Assembly (NCBI GenBank): GCA_032622095.1
Contig: CP136067.1
Location: forward strand, 195,140,052-195,204,051
DNA: 64,000 bases
DNA from: Siphonodentalium dalli
Taxonomy: Eukaryota > Mollusca > Scaphopoda > Gadilida > Siphonodentaliidae
Reading direction: 5' to 3'
Below, piece after piece: positions 35,775-48,118 of this stretch. The position numbers and the translations under genes are program-made. The notes beneath the pieces are model-generated. The model had not been told where the DNA came from, ran no database searches, and saw only the letters and a program-made list of their open reading frames with translations. The stretch's first letter is position 1. Each line of letters starts with the position of its first letter.

Positions 35775-37979
35775 ATGTATATTATGGATATTTCATTCTC
35801 CTTCGAAGAAAATAAGAAAATCGCCGAATGTAAATTATTTCATACAAGGTTTACTTACTCGGGGTCTACTTCAAACATGAAGCAGCATGTTCTGAAGAAA
35901 CATGCAGTGGGGTCACCCTCAACAGATCAAAATGTTGCTAGCAGTATAAGATTCCTCGAGCACCAAGAAAATCCAGACCAAAACTGAACTTTCAGAAGCC
36001 AAAATCTAAATAGATTGTTCAATGGTGCGCGATGGACATTAGACCCATAAGCATTGTAAATGGAGAAGGTTTTAAGAATATGGTCAGCCTGTTGTAATTA
36101 GTTTTCTAATTGGGATTTTCCCCAGGCGCAATTCGTGCTACTTTCGCTTTCGTAAATATTCTCTTTCTCTTCCAAAACCACCCACTTTATTGGGCCAAAT
36201 TAACGTAATTACCTATACTCTCATATAAACTCCTTTACATTACTTATATTCATTGTTAATTCAATTGCTATACGGTAGGTTATGTGTTTCAATGTATAAA
36301 TTCAATTTATTCAGTGTTTGTACCGCTAGGCAGCCGTTTTCCTTGTTTACTGTATGCACATGGATGCAACGAGGTACGCTGTCAGGCTGGTGACCGCTAC
36401 TATGTATCAATGGAAACAAACCACTCTCTGGCGCATAACCCGTACAGCCTTTGTCGACACTTTCTACTTTGGCAGAACTAATTAATCTTACCTGACGCTT
36501 ACATTTACGGCATTTTAATCTTACCGGGACTTCGACTTTGGAATTTTTGGCACAGTGTTTACGCTATAGTGGAACTTAGTGGTTCGTTTTACTTACTTGG
36601 GAGTTAATCGAAAGTCCTCCCTTTGCTAGCTGACGTCTATTGGGATTCCCAACTTCCAAATTTAACCCATTTTACATGTAGGTCAGATTCTGGACTCTCC
36701 TTGTTAACATAGCTTTGGCTCCTGTACTAATATGCATGGGAATACAACCACTGAATCGGCGCATTATCGACAGACTATACAGGTATGCTTGCATGTTGAA
36801 ATACAATGATATTCTTTAAATAAAGAATTATTTTATACGTTTATTCTTATTACCCCAGATTACCCAACATATAATCCTGTGAAGATTGTAGGAATTAACC
36901 ACTCTACCACATTATGTCCACATATACATTTCGGGTTTGAAAACTAAACCGGACCCTACAACATTACAATCATATGACCATCCGGAATTATCTGAAAGTG
37001 GTCTATGACGGGTCAAAGAAGGCCACAACAAATTGTTGGACAATTTGCGCTACAGAGACTCCGATAGTTACCTGTATGTTACTGTGACAGTGCACTATCA
37101 GGATCCAGATTGGACTTTTCAGAATTTTGTGTTGTACATGTGGTAGGTTAGTGACATACACACGTCAAGACAATTTAGCCAATGCACTGCAGAACATCCT
37201 ACAGGAATTCGGAATTTCCGACAAGATTTTGGCAATTACAACAGATAATGGGACCAATGTTGTCGCTTGTGTCCATGAAATGGGCCTCACTCATATCCGC
37301 TGTAGGGCATACAATACAATTTGTTAATGCCAGTCTAAACATGACAACAATTCATCGAGCGAGGGGAGGCTGAAGGCGATTGGTGACACATTTCAAGAAA
37401 TCTAATGTTGCCAGCACAGAACTGAAAACCGGTCAGAAAGAAATTCATTTGCTGGAGAAATGCATGATGGAAGATGTATCCACCCGGTGGAATTCAACCT
37501 ATGCTACATATATGTTCAACAGGTTGCTGGAACAATGTCTACCAGTTTTAGCAGTAATTCTAGATCCAATGTCCGATGTCACTTCACAATCTGACGGCTG
37601 CATCCTAGAACTCAGTGATGAATTCTGGCGCACTATGGAGGCTGTCACACTTGTATTGAAGCCCTTTCAAATGGCTACAACTGTGTTGTGCTTGGAGGAA
37701 TTTTCAACACTAAGTATGGTGTACCCAGTCATATGTGCTCTCTTGAAAATCCATTTGATTCCCAAAGAAGATGATCCAAAGGAAGCAAAGGATCTAAAAA
37801 AAACTGTTTCAGATGATTTGAAAAAAAGGTGTTCCATTGATGATTTCTCTAAGAATCCAATCACAGTTGCCATAGCATTGAACCCACAGTACAAGGGTTT
37901 ACCATTTCTCAACGAAGTTCAAAAGGTTACTATTTTTGATGGAATCATCCCGCTGTTGAGAGAGCAGCCCCAGTGCTGA
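35775..37979 (+). pseudogene. hAT transposase relic (ZBED type)
   Basis: A decayed transposase in several frames. 35,775-35,985 encodes a BED zinc finger, AECKLFHTRFTYSGSTSNMK then QHVLKKH; the second metal-binding Cys is Phe. About 36,030-36,085 reads DIRPISIVNGEGFKNMV, the segment that follows BED in this family. Roughly 36,086-36,850 interrupts it with an unrelated insert or intron-like stretch. 37,046-37,140 reads DSYLYVTVTVHYQDPDW, and 37,127-37,326 has ITTDNGTNVV, the second catalytic-Asp region of hAT. The longest intact piece, 37,380-37,979, has STRWNSTY and VLKPFQMATTVLC. The hATC dimerisation domain expected at the C-terminus is missing. Broken frames and the lost Cys make it inactive. 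Confidence 0.9.
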
Positions 37980-38129
37980 CAGAGTGACAAGCAGTGCGTG
38001 TTAATCCAGTGATGCTTGTGATTTTAGCAGATGAGACACTGACGCGAGTCAGATGGCCACCCCTGCCACTAATGCCCTGCGAAAACACTACTGTGGTGTA
38101 CGTTGGTAATGGACTAGTTTACAGCGGTG

Positions 38130-38235
38130 GACTTCCAACACGACCGCGGTCAGATACCACGGGTCACCGCAATTTGTCGCGGTGCTACCGCTTGACCGCG
38201 GTCTAGTGGCGGTATGACCGCGGTCATTACCGGCC
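38130..38235. repeat. ACCGCGGTC-rich palindromic patch
   Basis: Repeated ACCGCGGTC / GGTATGACCGCGGTCATTAC motifs related to the MITE at 30,111. No complete ends are seen. Confidence 0.5.
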
Positions 38236-38795
38236 CATAACCTCATAAAGGGGTCGATTAATTAGAGCATAGCTGTACATTTCCTATTTTAGGAAAATCC
38301 GGGTTCTGTAACAGAATAAAGTTAAGAACTATTCCTCAAGTAATGAAAGCATTATCAACAAAAAACAATAACAACAAATAACATTTCTCAAATGTTTCCT
38401 AGACATAGATAACTTACTCATCTACAACTCTGCAAAGATGAATTCATTCTTGTCAACGGTGTTCTAAAAAAACAGTACACACAGAACAGATTTGTGAAAA
38501 ATTTTAAACTCTGTTAATTTGGGGCCTGGAATGATTTTTTCACTGCAGAGTTGTAGATCAGTATGTTATTTATAGAAAACAGCCGACATATGCCCGGTGT
38601 TTGTGTTTAGTGCGTATATTTGGGATATGTTTGTCCGGCTATTTGGTAATGCTTCCATTACTTGTCATACTTTAGCATTTATATTGTAATACCAATAAAT
38701 TTGATAAACTTTATTTTCGGGACATCATGTCCAGTAACTGTGACTGAACTCAAGAGTTTTCTTTTAATTTATGTTGATTTACATCAAAGATTTAA

Positions 38796-39172
38796 CCCTT
38801 TCAGTGCCAGGGGCCGATCCCCATTGGCCATAATTTACGGTCTGTAAAATCGGCCCTAAAAAAATATAAAAAATTGCTATAGCGAATTTAAAAACAAACT
38901 GGATAAAACCTTAGGGGCATGTTATAACTATCACCAAGTATTCATAGTAATAATTTTGATGCCCATGAAAAACGTGAGATTCCCTGGTACTAAACCTACA
39001 AAATAAGTCTGTTAAAGAATATAAGAAAAAATTATTTAAATTGTAAAACATAATAACAAATGATGAAAAATTGTTAGGCCAATGCATTCTCTTATATATG
39101 CGAGGCGACCTATGGTCGACTCGCATATGGGTATATGGGTTGATACAAAAATCGGACCTGGCACTCAAAGGG
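38796..39172. mobile_element. TTAA-flanked MITE, CCCTTTCAGTGCCAGG family, copy 1
   Basis: Ends CCCTTTCAGTGCCAGG and inverted CCCTTTGAGTGCCAGG, TTAA at 38,792-38,795 and 39,173-39,176, in piggyBac style. It carries a damaged form of the CATTCTCTTATATATGCGAG hairpin (~39,077-39,128), with the right arm cut short. Confidence 0.88.
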
Positions 39173-39941
39173 TTAAGGCGTCAGTGCTGACTGCTACACT
39201 AGCTAATTCGTGTGATGCAATTGATCAGACTCAGTGATAACTTGTCACTGTGGCACGTGTAATACTACGCGTATAGTACTAGTAGTGAGGCAACAAAATG
39301 GTTTCAAGAATATACGAAATGTCTGCTAACATCAGGAAAGTTGAGAAACGATCGATGTTTGATCTGAAGTAAGCACCAATAGAGCGGAACATTTTCATGG
39401 TAAAAAAAATGGTTCACGTTGCACTTCAGTTTTCGAAATCAAATTGTGGTGGGTTCACCAGTAGTATTGAATACTATTGACATGTAGCTTTTGAAAGCAA
39501 AGTAACCACTGACAATCATGTCTTGTTTTGCGTTTGAGTGTTCTGAAACGGAAAGTTGGATACCGGTACTCAAAACTGCCACACCGACCATTTTATACCT
39601 ATGATTATCCTAGGGTATGTCTATGGGCATAGAATTAAGAAAGGGGAAATTCAGCAGGGGTCCGACTAATCGACTAACTAGTAGTAATAGTAGTAATAGT
39701 AGTAGTAGTAGTGTCTAGTGACTCAGTCAATGAGTAGTACAGTAGTACTATCAGTATAATATATATTATATTATATAGCTGAATGGTATGATTTCAGCTG
39801 AAATTTCACATTTCCCAGATGGGCAGACCTGATAGTGATAGTGATATTTTTTGTGGAAATTGGAAATGTTATGGAAGCTTGTCACCACAGGTTTTGGTAG
39901 TTTTTTTTACCTTTTTCATGAAAATGTTATCACCATTTTTA

Positions 39942-41744
39942 ATGAAAGTGTCAATGACACTGTAGCTCAACTTGGAAAGGGAATAATTTAATGTATTACA
40001 GTCAATGGAGCGATTAGGAATGTGGAAAGTTGAATGTATAATACTAGTTTATAGACATGAAGAGAAAAGTAAAATCCAAGATGGCTGCTGGCGGCCATGT
40101 TTTCGGCCGAATGACCCCAAAATGATTGTATCCCATCTACATGTCATCGTTAACATCCATGACAAATTTTATGACGATCAGACTAAAGGTACGACCTGTA
40201 GCCTATGCTAAAGAATTTAGTCATACAAAGAGTAAAATCCAAGATGGCTGCTGGCGGCCATGTTTTTTGGCCGAATGACACCAAAATGACTCGTTCCCAT
40301 CTACATGTCATTATTAACATCTATGACAAATTTTATGACGATCAGACTAAAGGTACGACCTGTAGCCCATGCTAAAGAATTTAGTCATACAAAGAGTAAA
40401 ATCCAATATTAACAACCATGACAAATTTCATGATGATCAGACGAACAGTACGACCTGTGGCCCATGCTAATGGATTAAATTTTGAAATCCAAGATGGCCA
40501 CTGGCGGCCATGTTTTTTGTCCGAATGACCCCAAAATGACTCGTTCCCATTTACATTCCAATTTCAACAGCCATGACAAATTTTATGATGATCAGACTAA
40601 ATGTACGACCTGTAGCCTGTGCTAAAGGATTTAGTCATACAAAGAGTAAAATCAAAGATGGCTGCTGGCGGCCATGTTTTTCTGCCGAATGACCCCAAAA
40701 TTACTCGCTCCCATTTACATTCCAATTTCAACAGCCATGACAAATTTTATGATGATCAGACTAAAGGTACGACCTGTAGCCCGTGCTAAAGGATTTAGTC
40801 ATACAAAGAGTAAAATCAAAGATGGCTGCTGGCGGCCATGTTTTTCTGCCGAATGACCCCAAAATGACTCGTTCCCATCTACATGTCATTATTAACATTC
40901 ACGACAAATTTTATGATGATCAGACTAAAGGTACAACCTGTAGCCCGTGCTAAAGGATTTAGTCATACAAAGAGTAAAATCCAAGATGGCTGCTGACGAC
41001 CATGTTTTTTGGCCGAATGACCCCAAAATTACTCGTTCCCATCTACATGTCATTGTTAACATCCATGACAAATTTTATGATGATCAGACGAACAGTACGA
41101 CCTGTGGCCCGTGCTAATGGATTAAATTTTGAAATCCAAGATGGCCACTGGCGGCCATGTTTATTGGCCGAATGACCCCAAAATTACTCGTTCCCATCTA
41201 CATTCCAATTTCAACAGCCATGACAAATTTTATAATGATCAGACTAAAGGTACGGCCTGTAGCCCGTGCTAAAGGATTTAGTCATACAAAGAGTAAAATC
41301 CAAGATGGCTGCTGGCGGCCATGTTTTTTGGCCGATTGACCCCAAAATGACTCGTTCCCATCTACATGTCATTATTAACATTCTTGACAAATTTTATGAT
41401 GATCAGACTAAAAGTAGGACCTGTAGCCCGTGCTAAAGGATTTAGTCATACAAAGAGTAAAATCCAAGATGGCTGCTGGCGGCCATGTTTTTTGGCCGAA
41501 TGACCCCAAAATGACTCGTTCCCATTTACATTCCAATTTCAACAGCCATGACAAATTTTATGATGATCAGACTAAATGTACGACCTGTAGCCTGTGCTAA
41601 AGGATTTAGTCATACAAAGAGTAAAATCAAAGATGGCTGCTGGCGGCCATGTTTTTCTGCCGAATGACCCCAAAATTACTCGCTCCCATTTACATTCCAA
41701 TTTCAACAGCCATGACAAATTTTATGATGATCAGACTAAAGGTA
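39942..41744 (+). mobile_element. Satellite-bearing element D1, truncated by the duplication junction
   Basis: Starts with ATGAAAGTGTCAATGACACT-GTAGCTCAACTT, then about 10 monomers of the variant with GATTTAGTCATACAAAGAG and GACAAATTTTATGATGATC. It stops inside a monomer at 41,744, so it lacks the 3' hairpin. Confidence 0.9.
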
Positions 41745-41827
41745 TTATTTTCGGGACATCATGTCCAGTAACTGACTGAACTCAAGAGTTTTCTTTTAAT
41801 TTATGTTGATTTACATCAAAGATTTAA

Positions 41828-42204
41828 CCCTTTCAGTGCCAGGGGCCGATCCCCATTGGCCATAATTTACAGTCTGTAAAATCGACCCTAAAAAAATATA
41901 AAAAATTGCTATAGCGAATTTAAAAACAAACTGGATAAAACCTTAGGGGCATGTTATAACTATCACCAAGTATTCATAGTAATAATTTTGATGCCCATGA
42001 AAAACGTGAGATTCCCTGGTACTAAACCTACAAAATAAGTCTGTTAAAGAATATAAGAAAAAATTATTTAAATTGTAAAACATAATAACAAATGATGAAA
42101 AATTGTTAGGCCAATGCATTCTCTTATATATGCGAGGCGACCTATGGTCGACTCGCATATGGGTATATGGGTTGATACAAAAATCGGACCTGGCACTCAA
42201 AGGG
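41828..42204. mobile_element. TTAA-flanked MITE, CCCTTTCAGTGCCAGG family, copy 2
   Basis: Copy of the element at 38,796 carried by the 3-kb duplication; TTAA at 41,824-41,827 and 42,205-42,208. It differs by a couple of bases. Confidence 0.88.
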
Positions 42205-42976
42205 TTAAGGCGTCAGTGCTGACTGCTACACTAGCTAATTCGTGTGATGCAATTGATCAGACTCAGTGATAACTTGTCACTGTGGCACGTGTAATACTAC
42301 GCGTATAGTACTAGTAGTGAGGCAACAAAATGGTTTCAAGAATATACGAAATGTCTGCTAACATCAGGAAAGTTGAGAAACGATCGATGTTTGATCTGAA
42401 GTAAGCACCAATAGAGCGGAACATTTTCATGGTAAAAAAAATGGTTCACGTTGCACTTCAGTTTTCGAAATCAAATTGTGGTGGGTTCACCAGTAGTATT
42501 GAATACTATTGACATGTAGCTTTTGAAAGCAAAGTAACCACTGACAATCATGTCTTGTTTTGCGTTTGAGTGTTCTGAAACGGAAAGTTGGATACCGGTA
42601 CTCAAAACTGCCACACCGACCATTTTATACCTATGATTATCCTAGGGTATGTCTATGGGCATAGAATTAAGAAAGGGGAAATTCAGCAGGGGTCCGACTA
42701 ATCGACTAACTAGTAGTAATAGTAGTAATAGTAGTAGTAGTAGTAGTGTCTAGTGACTCAGTCAATGAGTAGTACAGTAGTACTATCAGTATAATATATA
42801 TTATATTATATAGCTGAATGGTATGATTTCAGCTGAAATTTCACATTTCCCAGATGGGCAGACCTGATAGTGATAGTGATATTTTTTGTGGAAATTGGAA
42901 ATGTTATGGAAGCTTGTCACCACAGGTTTTGGTAGTTTTTTTTACCTTTTTCATGAAAATGTTATCACCATTTTTA

Positions 42977-45353
42977 ATGAAAGTGTCAATGACACTGTAG
43001 CTCAACTTGGAAAGGGAATAATTTAATGTATTACAGTCAATGGAGCGATTAGGAATGTGGAAAGTTGAATGTATAATACTAGTTTATAGACATGAAGAGA
43101 AAAGTAAAATCCAAGATGGCTGCTGGCGGCCATGTTTTCGGCCGAATGACCCCAAAATGATTGTATCCCATCTACATGTCATCGTTAACATCCATGACAA
43201 ATTTTATGACGATCAGACTAAAGGTACGACCTGTAGCCTATGCTAAAGAATTTAGTCATACAAAGAGTAAAATCCAAGATGGCTGCTGGCGGCCATGTTT
43301 TTTGGCCGAATGACACCAAAATGACTCGTTCCCATCTACATGTCATTATTAACATCTATGACAAATTTTATGACGATCAGACTAAAGGTACGACCTGTAG
43401 CCCATGCTAAAGAATTTAGTCATACAAAGAGTAAAATCCAATATTAACAACCATGACAAATTTCATGATGATCAGACGAACAGTACGACCTGTGGCCCAT
43501 GCTAATGGATTAAATTTTGAAATCCAAGATGGCCACTGGCGGCCATGTTTTTTGTCCGAATGACCCCAAAATGACTCGTTCCCATTTACATTCCAATTTC
43601 AACAGCCATGACAAATTTTATGATGATCAGACTAAAGGTACGACCTGTAGCCCGTGCTAAAGGATTTAGTCATACAAAGAGTAAAATCAAAGATGGCTGC
43701 TGGCGGCCATGTTTTTCTGCCGAATGACCCCAAAATGACTCGTTCCCATCTACATGTCATTATTAACATTCACGACAAATTTTATGATGATCAGACTAAA
43801 GGTACAACCTGTAGCCCGTGCTAAAGGATTTAGTCATACAAAGAGTAAAATCCAAGATGGCTGCTGACGACCATGTTTTTTGGCCGAATGACCCCAAAAT
43901 TACTCGTTCCCATCTACATGTCATTGTTAACATCCATGACAAATTTTATGATGATCAGACGAACAGTACGACCTGTGGCCCGTGCTAATGGATTAAATTT
44001 TGAAATCCAAGATGGCCACTGGCGGCCATGTTTATAGGCCGAATGACCCCAAAATTACTCGTTCCCATCTACATTCCAATTTCAACAGCCATGACAAATT
44101 TTATGATGATCAGACTAAAGGTACGGCCTGTAGCCCGTGCTAAAGGATTTAGTCATACAAAGAGTAAAATCCAAGATGGCTGCTGGCGGCCATGTTTTTT
44201 GGCCGAATGACCCCAAAATGACTCGTTCCCATCTACATTCCAATTTCAACAGCCATGACAAATTTTATGATGATCAGACTAAAAGTAGGACCTGTAGCCC
44301 GTGCTAAAGGATTTAGTCATACAAAGAGTAAAATCCAAGATGGCTGCTGGCGGCCATGTTTTTTGGCCGAATGACCCCAAAATTACTCGTTCCCATCTAC
44401 ATGTCAATATTAACATCCATGACAAATTTTATGATGATCAGACTAAAGGTACGACCTGTAGCCCGTGCTAAAGAATTTAGTCATACAAAGAGTAAAATCC
44501 AAGAAGGCTGCTGGCCGCCATGTTTTTTGGCCGAATGACCCCAAAATTACTCGTTCCCATCTACATGTCAATATTAACATCCATGACAAATTTCATGATG
44601 ATCAGACGAACAGTACGACCTGTGGCCCGTGCTAATGGATTGAATTTTGAAATCCAAGATGGCCACTGGCGGCCATGTTTTTTGTCCGAATGACCCCAAA
44701 ATGACTCGTTCCCATCTACATTCCAATTTCAACAGCCATGACAAATTTTATGATGATCGGACTAAAGGTACGACCTGTAGCCCGTGCTAAAGGATTTAGT
44801 CATACAAAGAGTGAAATCAAAGATGCCTGCTGGCGGCCATGTTTTTTGACCGAATGACCCCAAAATGACTCGTTCCCATCTACATGTCATTATTAACATT
44901 CTTGACAAATTTTATGATGATCAGACTAAAAGTACGACCTGTAGCCCGTGCTAAAGAATTTAGTCATACAAAGATTAAAATCCAAGATGGCTGCTGGCGG
45001 CCATGTTTTTGGGCCGAATGACCCCAAAATTACTCGTTCCCATCTACATGTCAATATTAACATCCATGACAAATTTCATGACGATCAGACAAACAGTACG
45101 CCCTGTAGCCCGTGCTAATGGATTGAATTTTGAAATGCAAGATGGCCACTGGCGGCCATGTTTTTTTACCGAATGACCCCAAAATTAATCATTCTGGTCT
45201 AAATGTTGATGTCAACAGCTATGACAAATTTCATAATGATCCGACCAAAGGTACGACCTGTAGACTGCATTGTTGACGCCTTACGTACACACGTACACAC
45301 GGACGACAAAGCCATGGCAATAGCTCAAACTTTACAAATTAAAGTTGAGCTAA
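42977..45353 (+). mobile_element. Satellite-bearing element D2 (complete)
   Basis: Same 5' terminus as D1, about 13 monomers, then the tail CACACGGACGACAAAGCCAT and the 3' hairpin AGCTCAAACTTTACAAATTA-AAGTTGAGCTAA. It is the intact counterpart of D1. Confidence 0.9.
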
Positions 45354-45630
45354 TAATAAGTACAGGTGTATAAGTAGCCACGAAAGTAGCAATGTGCCCA
45401 ATGTACATGTAGACCTAAAATACCATATTCAGCGCAAGTTCCGGTTTGGTAAAGGTGGATTATCATAAGAACATCTAGAGCATAATGTACTCGGGTACGA
45501 AAATAAAAGTGTGTTCAAATTGGATTGTTCCAGATATCTCATCAATAAAACAATTGCCTTGGTCACACATTTAAGCAGAACTAAATGAAAGGGTGTCTAG
45601 TATTTTAATTATTTATCAAAATGAAACAAA
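45354..45630. other. Short spacer between satellite elements
   Basis: Non-repetitive AT-rich DNA between D2 and E; no gene. Confidence 0.5.
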
Positions 45631-47884
45631 ATGAAAGTGTCAATGACACTATAGCTCAATGGAGTGATTAGGAATGTGGAAAGTTGAATGTCTATTACTA
45701 GTTTATGGACATGAAGAGAAAAGTAAAATCCAAGATGGCTGCTGGCGGCCATGTTTTCGGCCGAATGACCCCAAAAAGAATCGTTCCCATCTACATATCA
45801 ATATTAACATCCATGACATATTTGATGATGATCAGACTAAAGGTACGACCTGTAGCCCGTGCTAAAGAATTTAGTCATACAAAGAGTAAAATCCAAGATG
45901 GCTGCTGGCGGCCATGTTTTTGGGCCGAATGACCCCAAAATTAATCGTTCCCATCTACATGTCAATATTAACATCCATGACAAATTTCATGATGATCAGC
46001 CGAACAGTACGACATGTGGCCCGTGCTAATGGATTGAATTTTGAAATCCAAGATGGCCACTGGCGGCCATTATTATTTGTCCGAATGACCCCAAAATGAC
46101 TCGTTCCCATCTACATTCCAATTTCAACAGCCATCACAAATTTTATGATGATCAGACTAAAGGTACGACCTGTAGCCCGTGCTAAAGGATTTAGTCATAC
46201 AAAGAGTAAAATCAAAGATGGCTGCTGGCGGCCATGTTTTTTGACCGAACGACCCCAAAATGACTCGTTCCCATCTACATGTTATTATCAACATTCATGA
46301 CATATTTTATGATGATCAGACTAAAGGTACGACCTGTAGCCCGTGCTAAAGGATTTAGTCATACAAAGAGTAAAATCCAAGATGGCTGCTGGCGGCCATG
46401 TTTTTGGGCCAAATGACCCCAAAAAGAATTGTTCCCATCTACATGTCAATATTAACATCCATGAAAATTTGATGATGATCAGTCTAAAGGTACGACCTGT
46501 AGCCCGTGCTAAAGAATTTAGTCATACAAAGAGTAAAATCCAAGATGGCTGCCGGCCGCCATGTTTTTTGGCCGAATGACCCCAAAATTACTCGTTCCCA
46601 TCTACATGTCAATATTAACATCCATGACAAATTTCATGATGATCAGACGAACAGTACGACCTGTGGCCCGTGCTAATGGTTTGAATTTTGAAATCCAAGA
46701 TGGCGGCAATGTTTTTTGTCCAAATGACCCCAAAATGACTTGTTCCCATCTACATTCCAATTTCAACAGCCATGACAAATTTTATGATGATCGGACTAAA
46801 GGTACAACCAGTAGCCCGTGCTAAAGGATTTAGTCATACAAAGAGTAAAATTAAAGATGCCTGCTGGTGGCCATGTTTTTTTGACTGAACGACCCCAAAA
46901 TGACTCGTTCCCATCTACATGTTATTATCAACATTCATGATAAATTTTATGATGATCAGACTAAAGGTACGACCTGTAGCCCGTGCTAAAGGATTTGGTC
47001 ATACAAAGAGTAAAATCCAAGATGGCTGCTGGCGGCCATGTTTTTGGGCCAAATGACCCCAAAATTACTCGTTCCCATCTACATATCAATATTAACATCC
47101 ATGACAAATTTCATGATGATCAGACGAACAGTACGACCTGTGGCCCGTGCTAATGGATTGAATTTTGAAATCCAAGATGGCCACTGGCAGCCATGTTTTT
47201 TGTCCAAATGACCCCAAAATGACTCGTTCCCATCTACATTCCAATTTCAACAGCCACGACAAATTTTATGATGATCGGACTAAAGGTACGACCTGTAGCC
47301 CGTGCTAAAGGATTTAGTCATACAAAGAGTGAAATCAAAGATGCCTGCTGGCGGCCATGTTTTTTGGCCGAATGACCACAAAATGACTCGTTCCCATCTA
47401 CATGTCATTATTAACATTCTTGACAAATTTTATGATGATCAGACTAAAAGTACGACCTGTAGCCCGTGCTAAAGAATTTAGTCATACAAAGAGTAAAATC
47501 CAAGATGGCTGCTGGCGGCCATGTTTTTGGGCCAAATGACCCCAAAATTACTCGTTCCCATCTACATGTCAATCTTAACATCCATGACAAATTTCATGAC
47601 GATCAGACAAATAGTACGCCCTGTAGCCCGTGCTAATGGATTGAATTTTGAAATGCAAGATGGCCACTGGCGGCCATGTTTTTTTACCGAATGACCCCAA
47701 AATGAATCATTCTGGTCTAAATGTTGATGTCAACAGCTACATGTATGACAAATTTCATAATGATCCGACCAAAGGTACGACCTGTAGACTGCATTGTTCA
47801 CGCCTTACGTACACACGCACACACGGACGATGGACGACAAAGCCATGGCAATAGCTCAAACTTTACAAAGTAAAGTTGAGCTAA
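45631..47884 (+). mobile_element. Satellite-bearing element E
   Basis: 5' terminus ATGAAAGTGTCAATGACACT, then ATAGCTCAATGGAGTGATTA: relative to D, ~35 bp of the leader is deleted, removing most of the subterminal repeat. About 13 monomers follow, then the 3' hairpin AGCTCAAACTTTACAAAGTA-AAGTTGAGCTAA. Monomer starts measured at 45,731, 45,894, 46,049, 46,213 and 46,378 give spacings of 163, 155, 164 and 165 bp. Confidence 0.9.
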
Positions 47885-47901
47885 AAACCCAGTTGACTTA
47901 C

Positions 47902-48118
47902 TGAATATGTTGAATGTAATCATGTCTAATGTAATCAAATACTGAACGCGAAATGTCTCCATGCGCCATACCAAACGTCCTTGAACTTCAGCAATAGTAG
48001 GGTCGCTGGGGTTGTTTTCAATACAACGGCAGTCGCCATCCAAAACTCTGTCCAAGGCTGGAACAGCAGGTCGATAATCGAACAGACCTGGATCAATCAG
48101 AGTCAACCGAGTAGACCC
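47902..48118 (-). CDS. Candidate internal exon of an unrecognised gene
   Basis: A 217-nt open segment bounded by an acceptor TAG (48,119-48,121) and a full-consensus donor GTAAGT (47,901-47,896) on the minus strand. It encodes ~72 residues, beginning GSTRLTLIDPGLFDYRPAVP and including CRCIENNPSDPTIAEVQGRL then VWRMETFR. The mixed, non-repetitive composition looks like real protein, and a TAG stop precedes it in frame, as expected for an internal exon. Its donor is only ~15 bases from the 3' end of satellite element E, so the downstream intron would contain the satellites. I do not recognise the family. It could also be a decayed gene piece. Confidence 0.4.

Larger units (their letters stand above)
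38711..44600 (+). repeat. ~3.03-kb tandem segmental duplication
   Basis: Copy 1 starts at TTATTTTCGGGACATCATG (38,711) and runs to 41,744; copy 2 starts with the same words at 41,745. The offset is 3,032-3,035 bp, with only a 2-bp indel, a 3-bp change in a TAG microsatellite (~39,682 and ~42,714) and a few substitutions over the first ~2 kb. Each copy contains a TTAA MITE and the 5' end of a satellite element. The junction cuts copy 1's array in mid-monomer (ACTAAAGGTA-TTATTTTCGG). It is either a very recent duplication or an unmerged haplotype in the assembly. Confidence 0.9.

Noticed and set aside
38911-39168. 85-codon minus-strand frame repeated at 41,943
   Set aside because: Contained in a TTAA MITE; the exact repetition comes from the 3-kb duplication, not from selection.
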